From the NCBI GenBank assembly GCA_028023455.1, contig JAQFVV010000012.1, positions 9,090,499 to 9,154,498 of the forward strand: DNA of 64,000 nucleotides, in the 5' to 3' direction. Of the stretch, positions 1-12,599 are shown piece after piece. Within the stretch, counting starts at the first letter, position 1. Each line of letters begins with the position of its first letter. The notes beneath the pieces are model-generated. The model was not told the origin of the DNA. It saw only the letters and a program-made list of their open reading frames with translations, and searched no databases. The stretch is from Epiperipatus broadwayi (taxonomy: Eukaryota; Onychophora; Udeonychophora; Euonychophora; Peripatidae). The position numbers were made by a program, and so were the translations under genes.

Positions 1-105
1 GAAAGGCATGATTTAAAAAGAAAAATGAAGGAGGCCTGCTTCATAGCGATGGATTGCAACGCCATCAACCGCAAGGACACATGTTTCACGATCTCAAGAA
101 AATGA
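1..105 (+). pseudogene. C-terminal end of a reading frame, possibly Penelope-like GIY-YIG endonuclease tail
   Basis: An open frame enters from the left edge and stops at TGA 103-105. It encodes 34 residues including KMKEACFIAMDCNAINRKD. The block is clearly richer in G+C than its surroundings, which supports a coding origin. The pattern of a basic run, then KEA, then a hydrophobic stretch, then a conserved N-R, resembles the end of the GIY-YIG endonuclease domain of Penelope-like elements, where the last helix reads roughly (K/R)EA-x-I-...-N. That family call is an inference from memory of the pattern. A host exon is the alternative. The body of the gene lies outside the window. Confidence 0.35.
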
Positions 106-3100
106 AGCAATTAAACTTGAACTTTGCATAATTGCATATAATTAATTCACTTAGAGCTATGACGATGAGAGCATATCTCTTGAAAGCGCTTGCAGAATAG
201 TATAATTTTATTTTGTTTTAAGTATAAAATAGCTTTGCGTTCAGGTGCAATAGCGCCTATATTATTTTACAAGTATACTTTTATTTGCACGCAAAGTTTT
301 CAAGTTAGATTTGAATTACAATACAAGTTTGTAAGTCATCCATGTGGCAGATAGCTACATGTCACAATCTACCTTCATTCTTCAAAGGTACACATTCATC
401 TTTTCTCAGAATTCCAATTAACTTATCCAAAACACAATTAAACCATCATCTAAATCATCTCATCATAAACAAGTTCAATACAAAATAAGACTTCAGCCCA
501 AAATTGATTTACCCTGTAGTCAAAGTTCATATTGTTAATGTTATTCTGGGTGGTATATTTGCTTACTATAGTCCATGGATGCATCTTTTAAGGATTACTG
601 TTAAAAATATCATGACTATAATAAAATCATATATCTGGGGATCAACATCACATCTATCAATTACAAGGGCTAGTTTCTGTATTTGTAAACAGTCTTAATC
701 TAATATGTCCTCAATCATTTGTATTCTATATCAGAGTTAAGATGTACATTGAAACCACAGTTAATCCAATCCTCAAAGCCTATAATATTGCTTGCTCAAT
801 TTCCATATACAAGTGGTTTTTTTATACTGATCATGCTATTGAGCATGTAGATCTGTTGGATAATTATAACATCAAATCTTTAATTGCTGTTTCATTTAAA
901 AATCTGAAAAAAATTATATATCCTGATAAATATCTATGGTCAAACTCTCCCAATTGCCAAAACATTAATCAGATTCCAAAATATGTATGGTTGCAATCAT
1001 GGGTAAAATGTTTGCATATTACCTAACACAATCCCTACAAAAACCTTCCTGATTAACATTTTAAATTAAATCGGGATCTCACATATATCTTAAGCAATAA
1101 TCATCCAGAAGAGATGACACCATTTTTGAAATATGTCCATACTTCATCTTTAAGACACTTCATATTCCATAAAGAAATGCTTGAGAAAAATATCAAAAAT
1201 TTTAATCCATATAATTATTCACACTATTAGAACCATGTGGTTTGCTCGCTGCTCTGTAATTTTTGACAACAAAAAATACCATTCTAAAAAAAACATAATA
1301 ATAATAAAGAATGGTATAATATATATCTATATGCCCTAAAATATATGCCCAGAAATACTATGACAAAAATTTCATAAAACAATATTTTTCTTAATTTGCA
1401 TGTTGCTCTCACTGCTTAAAAACAACATACCCTCACTATTTGCAATTGTATCATCAATTAATTTTATTACCCGATTTATTTATTTTTCAAATAGACTAAA
1501 ATCTTCTATGAAGAAATATTTCTTTAAACCTAAATAGAAACATTTACAATGCTTGTAAATATGATTAATGTTAATTTGAAAAAAATAGTGCAGTGATAGT
1601 TTGAAAAAGAGATTTCTAATGTTATATTTATTTATATTAAAGTTCATTTTAAATGATGATTATAATAGTTGGAAATAGCTTTATAAAATATAATTAATAT
1701 ACTTATCTTTCTGGCATGTCAAAACCCAATGATTAAAAACAAACTATTCAAGATATCTTTAATATTTTCAAATTAAAAAAAAGTATATATTTTTGTCTAA
1801 AAGTTTGTGATCATGGCAATCTAGGAGTGATTAGATGTTGGAGCATTTCTATCATCTAATTGAATGTTAAATGTCTTAAAATATTCAAAAGTTATTCAAA
1901 CTTTCCAAATACATTCAACTGTCAGCAAGAGCACACAGATTAGTAAATAACATAATATCTTGAATGATCAGCAATCAGCTAGGAAAGGAATCTTAAATTG
2001 TCCACAAAAAAACCTCATAGGTACTGTTGTGAATCCACACATATCAGAAATAATAGAAAACTAAAGAAAATATGCAATCCATATAATTATCAGAATAGCT
2101 TTCCAAACACGGTATATTCCGAAAAATCCGAATCTGTACAAAACCCAAACTAGAACTGTTAAAAAAACAAAAACTGCATCTATGAAATATCATGAGAATG
2201 TGGAAGATTCTATATCAATAACCCTGACTAAATGAGGTTAAACAACTGTTTAAAGAAGATTCACCCCCTCCCAGCTGTTCTTAAAATATGCTCAATTGGG
2301 GATAGACAAAATTGTTCACATGATAATGGCAAATAACTCAATAAATCAACCTAGTGTGATTATTCATAATGTTTGGAAACCATTTATCAATCTTACCCTT
2401 TAAAGAAAAATAGAAAATTACAAAGATCCTCATAGATAAGTATATACATTTTATTAATAATAAGTATATAAAATTCCTATTGATTGTTATCTTTGATAAA
2501 ATAGTCTAACTGATTAGATCATCATTTTAAATTCAGCATTCATGAATCAAAAAATCCAGATTTGATTGCTATTCTAGTTAATTTTTTGAAATCGCATGAA
2601 AACATTTGAAACATTGTATTACATACCAATCTGTATACTATTACGATCAGTTAAATGTATTAGAAAAGTTTTAAAAAGTTTTAATTTTTCTAAAGACAAT
2701 TAACAATAAATTTTAATTGATGGAAATAGATGAACCATAGGTATAGTACTCATAATTAATTGCATGAGAGTTGAAAATTCCACTTTGTTCTACAATTACA
2801 TTTTTTCTTAGCAGCAAATATTTTTCTCTCACTCACATTTATGCCACCTATTATAAGTTTTAGTGACAAATAGATGCCAGATAATGCTACTTAATAAATC
2901 CCAATCCTGTGCTGTCTTGTCCAATATCTACAGATCAGTTACAAGCGCTATCATCTGACATCTATTAGTTATTGAACTTACAGTAAATGGCTTAGAGATG
3001 ATGAGAGAAAAATGTATGCTGCTAAATCTGGCAATATTTAAACTGAGATCATATGATAGTTATGTGATATTTTATTAATTTATATTTATTTTATGAATAG

Positions 3101-5264
3101 TATACTGGCATCCATCAAACCAACTCATATTCTTCAGTTAAAAATAGAAGAAATCCATTTACAACTGGTATACTGCTGGATTAATTATAATTCAATTAAT
3201 AAAATAGATTTGCAATCTGCACTCTGGATATGAACCTCAAATCAACTTGGTATTCTAATAACTACATCATAATGATCTTTTCATCCATATAGCCATATGT
3301 TTTAAATAAGAGTTTATAGTGTTAAATATTGTATGTAATGTTTTGAGCAAAGCGCCAGCTAGCTTCAGCTAGAGGACACTTTAATTATATATAAACAGAT
3401 GCAATGAATTATTTTCAAATAAATCACTTATTATCTTTTTATAATAAATATTTCAAAAAAGAATATTTTTGATTCAATATTTGTACAAAATATATATTTG
3501 TATTAAATATTTCTCTTAGCTACAAATTCTTGAACTCACAAAATATCAAATTCATTTTAAATAGTTTTAATGTTATTTATTTACTTTGACTATAAAATAT
3601 GCACATATAATTGTTTATATGAATATATCTACATATATATATTCTCCACTATGAAAAATATGATTTAACATTTTGATGTTTTTAATTAATGTATGTCTTA
3701 AATATATAGTTAACTTAAATATTATACAATTTAGGTGATATATTTACAATTTATTGCGGCTATTTTTTCAAGTCATAGACTTATAAAAATATAAGTAATG
3801 AACACTTCAATTTTTATTCACTTTTTCTATTCAAATTTGATCCATTAATATATGCTGTCCCATAGCAATACATCAAATAATCCAGTGTCTAAATTTAACA
3901 ACTTATTTTATTCCATGAACTACATTATTATATAATATTGTTGAAACACAGGATGACATTATAAAAGTACCATTTGATTCATAGAATTTTTTTTTTTTAA
4001 AAAAAAAAAGATTATTTGACATATAACTATGGGACATTATGTATTACAAAAGTAAATATTTGATAAATATACTTTATTTTTAATTAGAAGGTTAAAAAAA
4101 CACGAATAAGCATTTTTGTTTTAATTTTTCTGATAAGAAAGTAATAGTATTTAAACAATATTTCTGTATAGCTTATCACAGTAGTAGAGTAGCAAAGTAA
4201 AGAGCTATAAAATTCTTGGCCACGTAAATTAAGAAAAAGATTAAGTTTAATGACTTGAATAGAATTCTTAGGCTCAACTTTGGTATTCAAACATCAGATG
4301 TTTTGACTAAAATTGACATATTATAATAATGAAGTCCAATCTTTTCTCTCTCTCTCATTCATATAAATCATATAACAAATTTAAATCTTTGTTCTATTTC
4401 TTAATTTATTCTTTTGTTTCTAGATTTCCTGCTTTAACTTTAAATAATAATTAAATCCCTCTATTGTTATAATACATATTTTCAGATTTAATGTCGATAG
4501 TAATTTGATACTACTATGTAGATTTTTTTTTCTTAACACACTTTCAATTTCCACAAATATTTCTTTTTTTATTAAACTATCTATCCCAATCTCTCTCACA
4601 TTTATTTTTTAACTTTCTATTGAAATGCTCATTCCAAAGCTTATGTAGACAAAATGAAATTCTTTGACATTTTATTACAAACCTTAACCAATTTGCTCAA
4701 TATATCTTCTCCATGTAATCCAGTTAAAAACTATTTTCTTCATTTAGTTCTCATATGTGAATTCCTATTTTCTAATTATTTCTATTTTTTCTTGGCATTT
4801 GATGACTATCACATTTTATTTTGTACAGCTTCAAATGTTATTTTCATATATCATCGAAGTGCATGTCTTCTAATAATTCATCTATGTGGCACATTGCATG
4901 ATTTTATAAGACTATTTATATCATATTTATTTTAAGCAAATAGTGCCATTTTCTTAACACATTATTGAAATAGTTAAGATTTTACTTCATTAACGCTTAA
5001 AGTAAATTAGTATTTGTATGTGCTCTGTGCACAGATAATGAAGCTATTAATTGTCTATGAAATTATTAAAATTTACTGCCAAGCACTTTCGGGACAGTTT
5101 ATAGTCCCATATTCATGGTGACTGTGTTCAATTGATAACTATAATATCAATGCAAATTTTATGCAAATTTATTACGTGGACCATTTTCAAGATAGGGAAA
5201 AGCAGGACTCTCTTCTGTTGATTGCTGATGGGTCACTTACGATGTAGTAAGCTTCCCTAATTTT
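106..5264. other. AT-rich stretch without a recognised gene
   Basis: No reading frame here looks coding. The open frames near 504-698, 742-1,026 and 4,654-4,935 have AT-driven composition and no recognisable motif. Homopolymer and TA runs are common, for example the facing T and A runs near 3,988-4,010. The stretch around 1,870-1,955 resembles 44,500-44,570 (both contain ATACATTCAACTGT followed by a GCAAG-type segment), which suggests an old dispersed repeat that I cannot classify. Confidence 0.6.
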
Positions 5265-5526
5265 TCATTTGATGTCGTTTTTTTCAGAGCAAATGACACT
5301 GGCTGTGGTGGGTAGAAAAGCGTGTCCTGTGGCTCTTTTGTGCTCCACGAAAACCGAATTACCTTCAAGCTTTGTTTTGGTTCTATTATAAAGGCATCGG
5401 TGTTGAGCTACTCTGGTGGCAATGTTAGTTTTGATCTCTCCATAATATGTTGCCATACAATTTCTTTGGGGGCAGGTGATTTTGTATACAACTTGAGGGT
5501 TGAGTTCAGGTTTGATCCTGTTATCA
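5265..5526 (-). pseudogene. Penelope-like element GIY-YIG endonuclease relic
   Basis: Read on the minus strand, an open frame from about 5,526 to 5,265 gives NPQVVYKITCPQRN, then ATYYGEIKTNIATRVAQHR, then EHKRATGHAF. This is the order seen in the C-terminal GIY-YIG nuclease domain of Penelope-like retroelements: a VVYKI strand with a Cys, a Y-x-GE block in place of YIGET, an R-x-x-x-H helix and a later EHK...GH block. Only about 85 residues remain. The reverse transcriptase that should precede the domain is not seen, so this is a truncated relic. A repeat A foldback lies about 180 bp away at 5,704-5,960. Confidence 0.65.
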
Positions 5527-5703
5527 GTCTATATATATATAATTTTAAATATTTTCCAATTTTGATGAACATACCATTTAATTATAATTTAATTCTCAAA
5601 TAGGTACATTACTCATATCTTCTGTACCCAGTATTTCTTTTCTTTTTAATGCATTGTATGTACGCAATGCTCATTGGAGGAGCAATCAGCCACATATCAA
5701 AGT

Positions 5704-5960
5704 AGGCAAAACTCTCCATACAGTAGTGCCACTCAGTGCAAGCCAGAGTAATCAATGGATGCCAGAAGGCTTGTGCATAAAATCTGTATCTAGTGCTTAC
5801 TCATCCAATATCCCCAGACTAGTTTCTAGCTTGTGGCTTTTATCAATCTGGGGATATTGGATGAGTAGGTACTAGATAGGAATTTTATGCACAAGCCTTC
5901 TGGCATCCATTGATTACTCTGGCTTGCACTAAATGGCATTACTGTATGGATAGTTTTGCC
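5704..5960. repeat. Foldback (hairpin) copy of repeat family A
   Basis: Two arms of about 115 bp, 5,704-5,818 and 5,847-5,960, are near-perfect reverse complements. Both begin or end with the family A terminus GGCAAAACTCTCCATAC. The 28-bp loop holds half of the family's hammerhead-like motif (minus-strand GAAACTAG side). The second arm resumes at TCTGGGGATATTGG, the position immediately around the predicted ribozyme cleavage site. The right side continues with a family-specific tail (CTGTTTTAATAAC) to about 6,020. Confidence 0.8.
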
Positions 5961-6020
5961 TGTTTTAATAACAATTATGAACAAGCATAAAAAAATGGTG
6001 GTCATATGATGTTTAGTGAT

Positions 6021-7248
6021 TTAATATCAAAGTAGGCAGAAATATACTAATAAGTTTTATTAAAACCAATTAAATGGCTTTATTGCTTGGGAATTCATAA
6101 AAACTTCAAGCATCCAAAGTGATATAAATCAGCATTAACATCCAGCATTTGCTACTCTACCAGTAAATCAAACTAGAGTGATACATTTCTCTTTTTTCTC
6201 TTTGCTAAAAACTAAAAAAATGAGAATAATATATGTTTGAAAACATGAATATATTATAATTTATTTAGTAAAGAACCTGAAAATAATATCTTTAATGAAC
6301 AAACAATGATTGAAGTATAAATATCATCAATAAATCTTATGAATATTAACATTACATAAGAAATTAAATTACCAATGACAGCAAACACTAATTTTATTAC
6401 TTTTGAGATGCTTACATTGATGAAACTTATTGAAAATATTAGTTTTTAACCATTGTTCACTTTGGATCACATCCTTATTCTTCAATATCTTTTTTAACTT
6501 TGCAGAAATATAGCAACAGTACTATTATTGACAAACCCAACCTTTTCAGTTGGTTTAATGATTTTAATCTGTATCAACTTCAGAATCTATGTATCCACCC
6601 CCTACTTGCAATTTTCAGAGTTTTGGCTAAACTCTTGTACAGATTTTAAGTTTCCTGATGTAAAACAACAGGAAGTGAACCCGTGATAACTGTCTGCAAG
6701 CAACTGCTTGCAAGGGCAGTTTTGCTGACCGCTTTGTTACCAATGCTTGACAGAATTTTAACATAGTTACAGCTCATTTCAGGAACATAACCACAAATAT
6801 GCTTTCTTCATTATTTTTCTAATAAATAAATCACTCTTTTTTGAACATGAGACTCACTTGACAACATGACTTTTTTGCATCACAACTAAATCAATGTATG
6901 TTTATTGTTTAAAAAAGCACTTTAAGACTTCTCTTTAAATTTTATGGATCTTAGCTTCACTTTAAAACAAAATATAATAGAAGATACTTTTTTTTTTTTT
7001 ATGTATTCTTATTGCTTTGGTGAATGCAAGAGTAATCAGTAAAATAAATGTAAATGTGTCACCTCAATTTATTATTAATAAATACATTACTTTTAAAAGT
7101 TTTGTTTCAACTATAATCTTAAACATATAAAAAAATTATCTGTGTAATATAAGTATGCAAGTTGAAAAGTACGGTACATTTGCAATTAAATAAACAAACT
7201 TTTGGAAGATGAAAAATGGAAAAAAATGCATATGCTTTCGATTTACGT
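6021..7248. other. AT-rich non-coding stretch
   Basis: No gene is supported. A locally GC-richer patch at 6,660-6,770, containing the small palindrome GCAAGCAACTGCTTGC, stands out but shows no frame or recognisable domain. The segment 6,072-6,112 (GGCTTTATTGCTTGGGAATT and onward) has weak look-alikes near 49,870 and 51,175, perhaps an old repeat. Confidence 0.5.
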
Positions 7249-7393
7249 TAAGTAATATTTACTGAGGCTATAACCTTGATAATATGCATATAAAATGTGA
7301 TAGTAAGCTTGTGGTTAAAACACCTGTAGAGGTCCCTACTATCACATTTTATACGCATATTATCGAGGTTATAGCCTCAGTAAATATTACTTA
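7249..7393. repeat. Long inverted repeat, 57-bp arms
   Basis: Arms 7,249-7,305 and 7,337-7,393 are reverse complements over 57 positions with only a few differences (for example ACCTTGATAATATGCATA against TATGCGTATTATCGAGGT). The 31-bp spacer is unrelated. As RNA this would fold into a long, almost perfect hairpin. A miniature inverted-repeat transposable element is the simplest reading. I see no clear target duplication. Confidence 0.85.
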
Positions 7394-7561
7394 CATAATC
7401 AATGTGCGTTTAATAAATTTATAATTACAGCTTTCAATTTACTTAATATGATAAAAAAAAAACCTGTAAAATTATAATATTTGAGACAGATTTAATCAAA
7501 ATGCTGCAAAATGAAAAATGGTTGCTGTCGTATCAAAAGTGATATAAGTTCATAAAATTTA

Positions 7562-7618
7562 CATTCATTGATTACTCTGGTTGGTACAGGGTGGCAGTAC
7601 TGTATGGAGAGTTTTGCC
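7562..7618 (+). repeat. Terminal fragment of repeat family A
   Basis: The block CATTGATTACTCTGG followed by GCAGTACTGTATGGAGAG and TTTTGCC matches the end of family A seen at 5,920-5,960, 17,305-17,347 and 40,630-40,678. The rest of the element, including the ribozyme-like part, is missing. Confidence 0.75.
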
Positions 7619-7674
7619 TATTTTTATTATATATGTTTTTTTTTATAATTGAAGTCAAAGCTATATTATTTCAA

Positions 7675-7936
7675 CCACACTCTCCTTTTAAATAAAAAAA
7701 AGTTTGAAATTTGCACTGGAATGTATGCTGCTATGGTCTTATATATATATGAAAATTTAAACTAATTTAAACAAGGAAATGTGGAAACTAAGTCAGCAAA
7801 AGATCTTAATTCGTTTTTTAAATTAGCTTGAAATTGTATATGAATATATAAGACCATTGCAGTATACATTTAAGAGTGATTCCTTTAAAGTAGGATGCAA
7901 AATTCAAACTTTTCTTTATTTAAAAGGAATGTGTGG
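7675..7936. repeat. Imperfect inverted repeat, arms of about 85-105 bp
   Basis: The left arm 7,675-7,758 (CCACACTCTCCTTTTAAATA onward) and right arm 7,831-7,936 (ending AAAAGGAATGTGTGG) are imperfect reverse complements. They share AGTTTGAA and ATGGTCTTATATAT segments in mirrored order, with some 20 extra bases in the right arm. This fits a decayed foldback or MITE of about 260 bp. Confidence 0.7.
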
Positions 7937-7939
7937 CTT

Positions 7940-10540
7940 GTTTCTCTTTAATTGAAGTAATGTATTGTAACTGGTTGGGTTATATGAATACAACAAAATA
8001 GTTGTGTGTGTGCCCATATATATATATAAAGAAAAAGTAGAAATAAACACAGACAAAAAATTTGTAGATATTTTTCTACATTTTCCTGGAATAAGTAAAC
8101 GATTAAATAATTATGAATTTAAAATAAAATTTTATTATAAATTAAACAGTTAGAAATGTCTAATTAATATTGTATTCTGATTTTGAAATTAAGAAACAAG
8201 CATGTATTATAATAATAGGTCATGTAAAAATTATCTATTCTTAAAAATCTTTGATAAAATTTCCAAATGTAGCTTTTAATTAAGTGCTTTGGAAGGGATT
8301 AAAATTGTTTTTAATCAAGAGAGATAAGAAAAAAAGTGTATAATTGAAAACAAATTCTGATTTGTTTTGTCACTCCTTAGCTGACTCTTATAAAAAGAGT
8401 TGATAAGAGTAGAACAGTTTATTTTAATTTCTTGAGTTAGTTAATATTTTTAAGAGCTGGACAGAATAGCTAGCAATAAGTTGGCTGGCAGATCAGGACA
8501 GAAAATGATCATGAACATGTAAGAATGCAAAGAGGGCAAATCCGGCAGCTGCTTCTAGTCACTATGGTAGAATGTGGATCCATATGGAAGTCAGACCCAA
8601 TTTCCAATATTCATAGCCCTAGTGTGGATGAAAACGGCTCACTTGCCTAAAGTTACCTGACTATACCTGTCCCAATGATGAGTTAATCCCAGACTGACCC
8701 CCATCAAGAAAATCCATTGGTATACATATGCTGCTTTATCTATATGCAAAAAACTATAGATAAACACATTGCTTCATATAAATTTGAAGTGAATTATTTC
8801 AATATTCCTTAAAATGACATTTTAACCTATAAATGAAAATAAAACAAGTAAATAATTTGCTTGAGTCAAATGTCTAAAAGAAATTATCAATTCATAGAAG
8901 ATTTCATATCTATATTTTTTAAAGAAATTGTTTTAGTAATTCCTTAAAAATGGCATTCTAAAAGTGAGATATATAATATAATGATATTGTTTAAAATCGT
9001 TTATTGAGAAAACCAAAAGATATTTTTAAATTTATATATTTAAATTTAAAGACGTTACAATTAATCAGTCAACAGTAATCATGTCAAGACTGATTTTATT
9101 TTATTTTTTTTGTAAAAAAAAAAAAAAAAAAGGGAAACATCCCTGCTGGAGGATTTAACTTTTATCAGTGGTCAAGAAATTGATTTTCTTTTTTTAAGGA
9201 AAAAATACTTTGATTGACTATACAAAGAGAAACTAATAATTTTAATTCCTATCTATATTTTAGTTATACACCATATATGTGTGAATTTTATGTATATTTT
9301 TCAAATAAAATTAATTGTGAAAATATTTTTTAATGTCATTATTTTGATAAATTCAAATATGATAAAAAATGACTTTCATTTATATGATAATCAATTAGAT
9401 AAATATGTTTTATGAAAACCCATTGTGGTATTTTATATCATTTAAAAGTGATAACTAAAAATGTTTATTGTACAACAAGTCAAAATTTTTAGTAATTTTA
9501 TAAATCACAAATGTGATAGTTATGTATATTAATCAAAATCTTAAAGTTTATATGTGTATAGCTTTATTTTAGAGATCTTAATTTCATTTTTTATTGTTAT
9601 TAATAAACTTGTATTCAATTGTTAAAAATATTCCAGTGACTTGATTCTCAAGTTTTTAGAATATTGTATATTTGCATCATCTCTTGGTCACAATATAGTA
9701 ATAGAGCTTACGTTTACTGAACTAGATTCATGCATGTCTGATATATTAAAGGGATATATATTAGTACAAGGGGCATTTCAGTATGACATTGTCCTGGTTT
9801 GTGTAAGGATTATATTGTCTGAAGCCCATGCACTATATTTATTTTAGTTTAGTCTCTATAAAAAATTAAATTTATAATGGCCAGTACATTAATGGTACTA
9901 AGTAGCCAGAGCAATGATGATCTGCATGTTTTAATATCCCAGCCTTATTGTTTTTATAATTGTATTCTGATGGATGAGCACTTAAGTTGGTGCATCCAAA
10001 TTGTGTTTAATTAATTGTCCCAAGCTGGCAAAGGCTACATAGTTGGCCTGGTCTACAGTAGACCCATTAAAACCCAGTCACCAGATTAACTGCTGACTAA
10101 TTTTATTTTCTGGTCATTCATGATAGATTATTTCTTTTGAGTATTACTTATACTTACATTTACTTATTGATAATGCTGGTTGATGTATAGTTAACTGGGC
10201 TGATCTCTCAGAGATATCTTGATCTCATGCTCTCTTGAATATATAAAATTTCTTATATATTTATTTGGTATTAAACATTACTTTAATATCTATTACTTTG
10301 TGATAATATTAATATCTTGATCTTCCATCACCCCAAAGACAATTATCCCAATGACCTCCCCATCCTGTAACAATATATTACTTCATTGTATTATCATTCT
10401 AGAGCAATTGCATTTTGTTACATGATAATGCCTCTGATTGTCAATAAAAGAAATATTTTTACATGCAATTTATTTCAATGATTAATGTATTTTACAAGAG
10501 TGTAAATGTTGTGTATTGGGAGGAGAGATTTCCAATAATA
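7940..10540. other. AT-rich stretch without a recognised gene
   Basis: No coding frame is supported. The frame at 9,641-9,847 has no motif. 8,460-8,720 is distinctly less AT-rich than its flanks but contains stops in all frames that I read. It may be a degraded repeat or non-coding exon. An A run near 9,113-9,131 separates otherwise featureless sequence. Confidence 0.5.
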
Positions 10541-11134
10541 TCAGCAAGTTTATTTACATATGCTAACAAACGACGATGACAATGATGATGATGATGATAA
10601 TAATAATAATAGTGGAATTCACTTTACTTTTGGAAAATGATTAATAACAGATTGCCATGTGGAGTGAATTATCCTCACCATTGCAAATATATAATATACT
10701 CTGGTTATGTCTTAACCAATTTAATCATTTTTTTACTTAGGCTGACCAATTTGACTTTTCTTTACATTTTAATCTATACATGACTCTTAGTCCATGCTTT
10801 TTTTTTCCTTTTTGAGAAACTTCCTTATCTCTCAACTCACATTTCTTCCTACAACTGCTATCAGCCCATTTTTAAATAGATATACTAATTTTTCTCCATT
10901 TCAAAAACTTCATTTCTTCTCAATTCACAACTCTTACAACTGTTATTAATCCATTTTAAAATAGATATGCTAATTATCATGTTAGCCTCATTTATTATTC
11001 AATTTCCACATTGTATGCTAATTTTCTAGAATGAGTATTTTAACAGAGGTAAAATAACAATAATGTATCGTCTGCATGCAATTACAATTTTCAATAAACT
11101 TTATTTACAATAACATGTGCTTAGACAGTCGACA
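10541..11134 (-). repeat. 3' LTR of the Ty3/Gypsy element
   Basis: This 594-bp block aligns along its length with 14,880-15,952 once the LINE insertion in that copy is discounted. Shared landmarks in order are GCAAGTTTATTTACAT, AAGTGATTAATAACA-like, TTTTAATCTATA, a T run, TAAATAGATA, GCCTCATTTATTAT, TTTTCTAGA and CAATAAACTTTATTTAC. On the minus strand it begins TGTCGACTG, matching TGTACTGGACTG in the other LTR, so the usual TG start is kept. CAATAAA-like motifs may be remnants of RNA processing signals. Confidence 0.8.
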
Positions 11135-11598
11135 CCTTCCATCACTCTAGAAATAATCCTTAAATCTCTCAGGCCTTCTACAATTTCTCACATATCTAGG
11201 AAGAGGCAAAGATATCTCTCCATCATGATCAACAATTATATCTGATTCATTTGATGATCTTGTTGATAAAGCATCCTCCCCCAGTTCCACAGTATTATTG
11301 CCTGATTGATTATTTACTTAATCAGCCAGACTGTCACTGAGCATTTCTACATTTTATTCTGCTTAGTAGACATCTGCACACACTTCACTTTAACTAGATA
11401 CATATTTGGTATTGGCTACTGTAAGTTTGCTGTTAATTTCATTTGACATATCCCTCTAATGCATATAGATAATTTACATGCCTCAGGTAATCATTTTCGA
11501 GCTTAATTACTCCAATTACTTCAGATGCAACCTCAATGATGACATCAGGAATTCATTTCTTTTTTTAAGAGATCTCTAATCCATACTGATTCACCTAT

Positions 11599-12129
11599 TT
11601 ACAATTTTACCAAGTTGTCTTTAGAATTTTCCTCATTAATTTTTTTTTTCTGGTTAAAAAGTTGTTCAATCATAACAGCCTTGACAAATGTGTGTGAGCC
11701 CTTCACTGCAATAATAATTCTGTTGTCATTTTCAAAGTAGATACACTGGGTGTGAAATATTGTTAAATCATAACCTCTACCAATTTCCTTAATATCTATA
11801 GTAGAAGTTTTCTTGAGCATAGACTTTAAATATTGTACAGTCTTTTCAGTCATCCCATTTGATTCTGAATGAAAGAATGGAGTTATAATATCACCTATTT
11901 CTTTGTTTGTCAAACAACTTCTAAACTCACAGAGGTAAATCCAATTCTTATGGCTGATATGAGTTTTTTGATGACTGTGGATAGTAAAAACTTGGAGAAC
12001 TTTGATTGTACACTTGGTACTAGTGCTTTTCTTGAGCTTGTATTTCGCCCAATGAGAATAAAACTCTACTACAATTAGGAACAGGTATTCAATCATTGGG
12101 TCAGCATGATCTATGTGATTCTTTGCCAA
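11599..12129 (-). pseudogene. Ty3/Gypsy integrase core remnant
   Basis: The 176-residue frame starts within an integrase core. HIDHADPMIEYLFLIVVEF corresponds to the strand carrying the first catalytic Asp of the DDE nuclease. The middle contains a run of threonines and lysines before VLQVF. The segment FFHSESNGMTEKTVQYLK matches the family's P-x-H-x-x-SNG-x-x-E block with the catalytic Glu. The usual DNG block carrying the second Asp is altered (HKNWIYLCEF), so the copy is very likely inactive. It lacks the N-terminal zinc-binding domain, and the end lies upstream of a region of frameshifted C-terminal remains toward 11,200. Confidence 0.75.
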
Positions 12130-12599
12130 ATGTTTTTTTGACTCCCTCTAGATTTGTCTTGTAAACAACTCATCACCATCTGATTTCGATTTTAAAATTC
12201 CATTTCCCAAAATTATTTACATGCTTACAGTGCCAGACTTCTTGTCTCAATTAGTGAATGCTCCTGTAAATCATCGTTTTTAATTTTCTTCATGTGAATT
12301 CCAAGAGGTCTGTACCAGCTTCTGCCTAATAAAGAGTTTATGTTCTTCTTCACTATAAATAAAGATCGCAATTTATGCCTAGCATTGTATTTTACTATTA
12401 CCATTACTTTATGACATGTCTATTTTGTTTTCATTTATACCTGTGACTAATACATCTATATTTTTCAACTTCCACTTATTTTTATATTTACCACTATTTA
12501 CATTCCTCTGTTTTAGTGATAAGTTTAGATAATCCTGCAATGCTGTCAGCTTCTATATTTATTTTGCCATTAGCAAATGGTCACATTTAGTATAATGCA

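Noticed and set aside
742-1026. 94-codon open frame on the plus strand
   Set aside because: AT-driven composition, no motif, and comparable chance frames throughout the AT-rich flanks.
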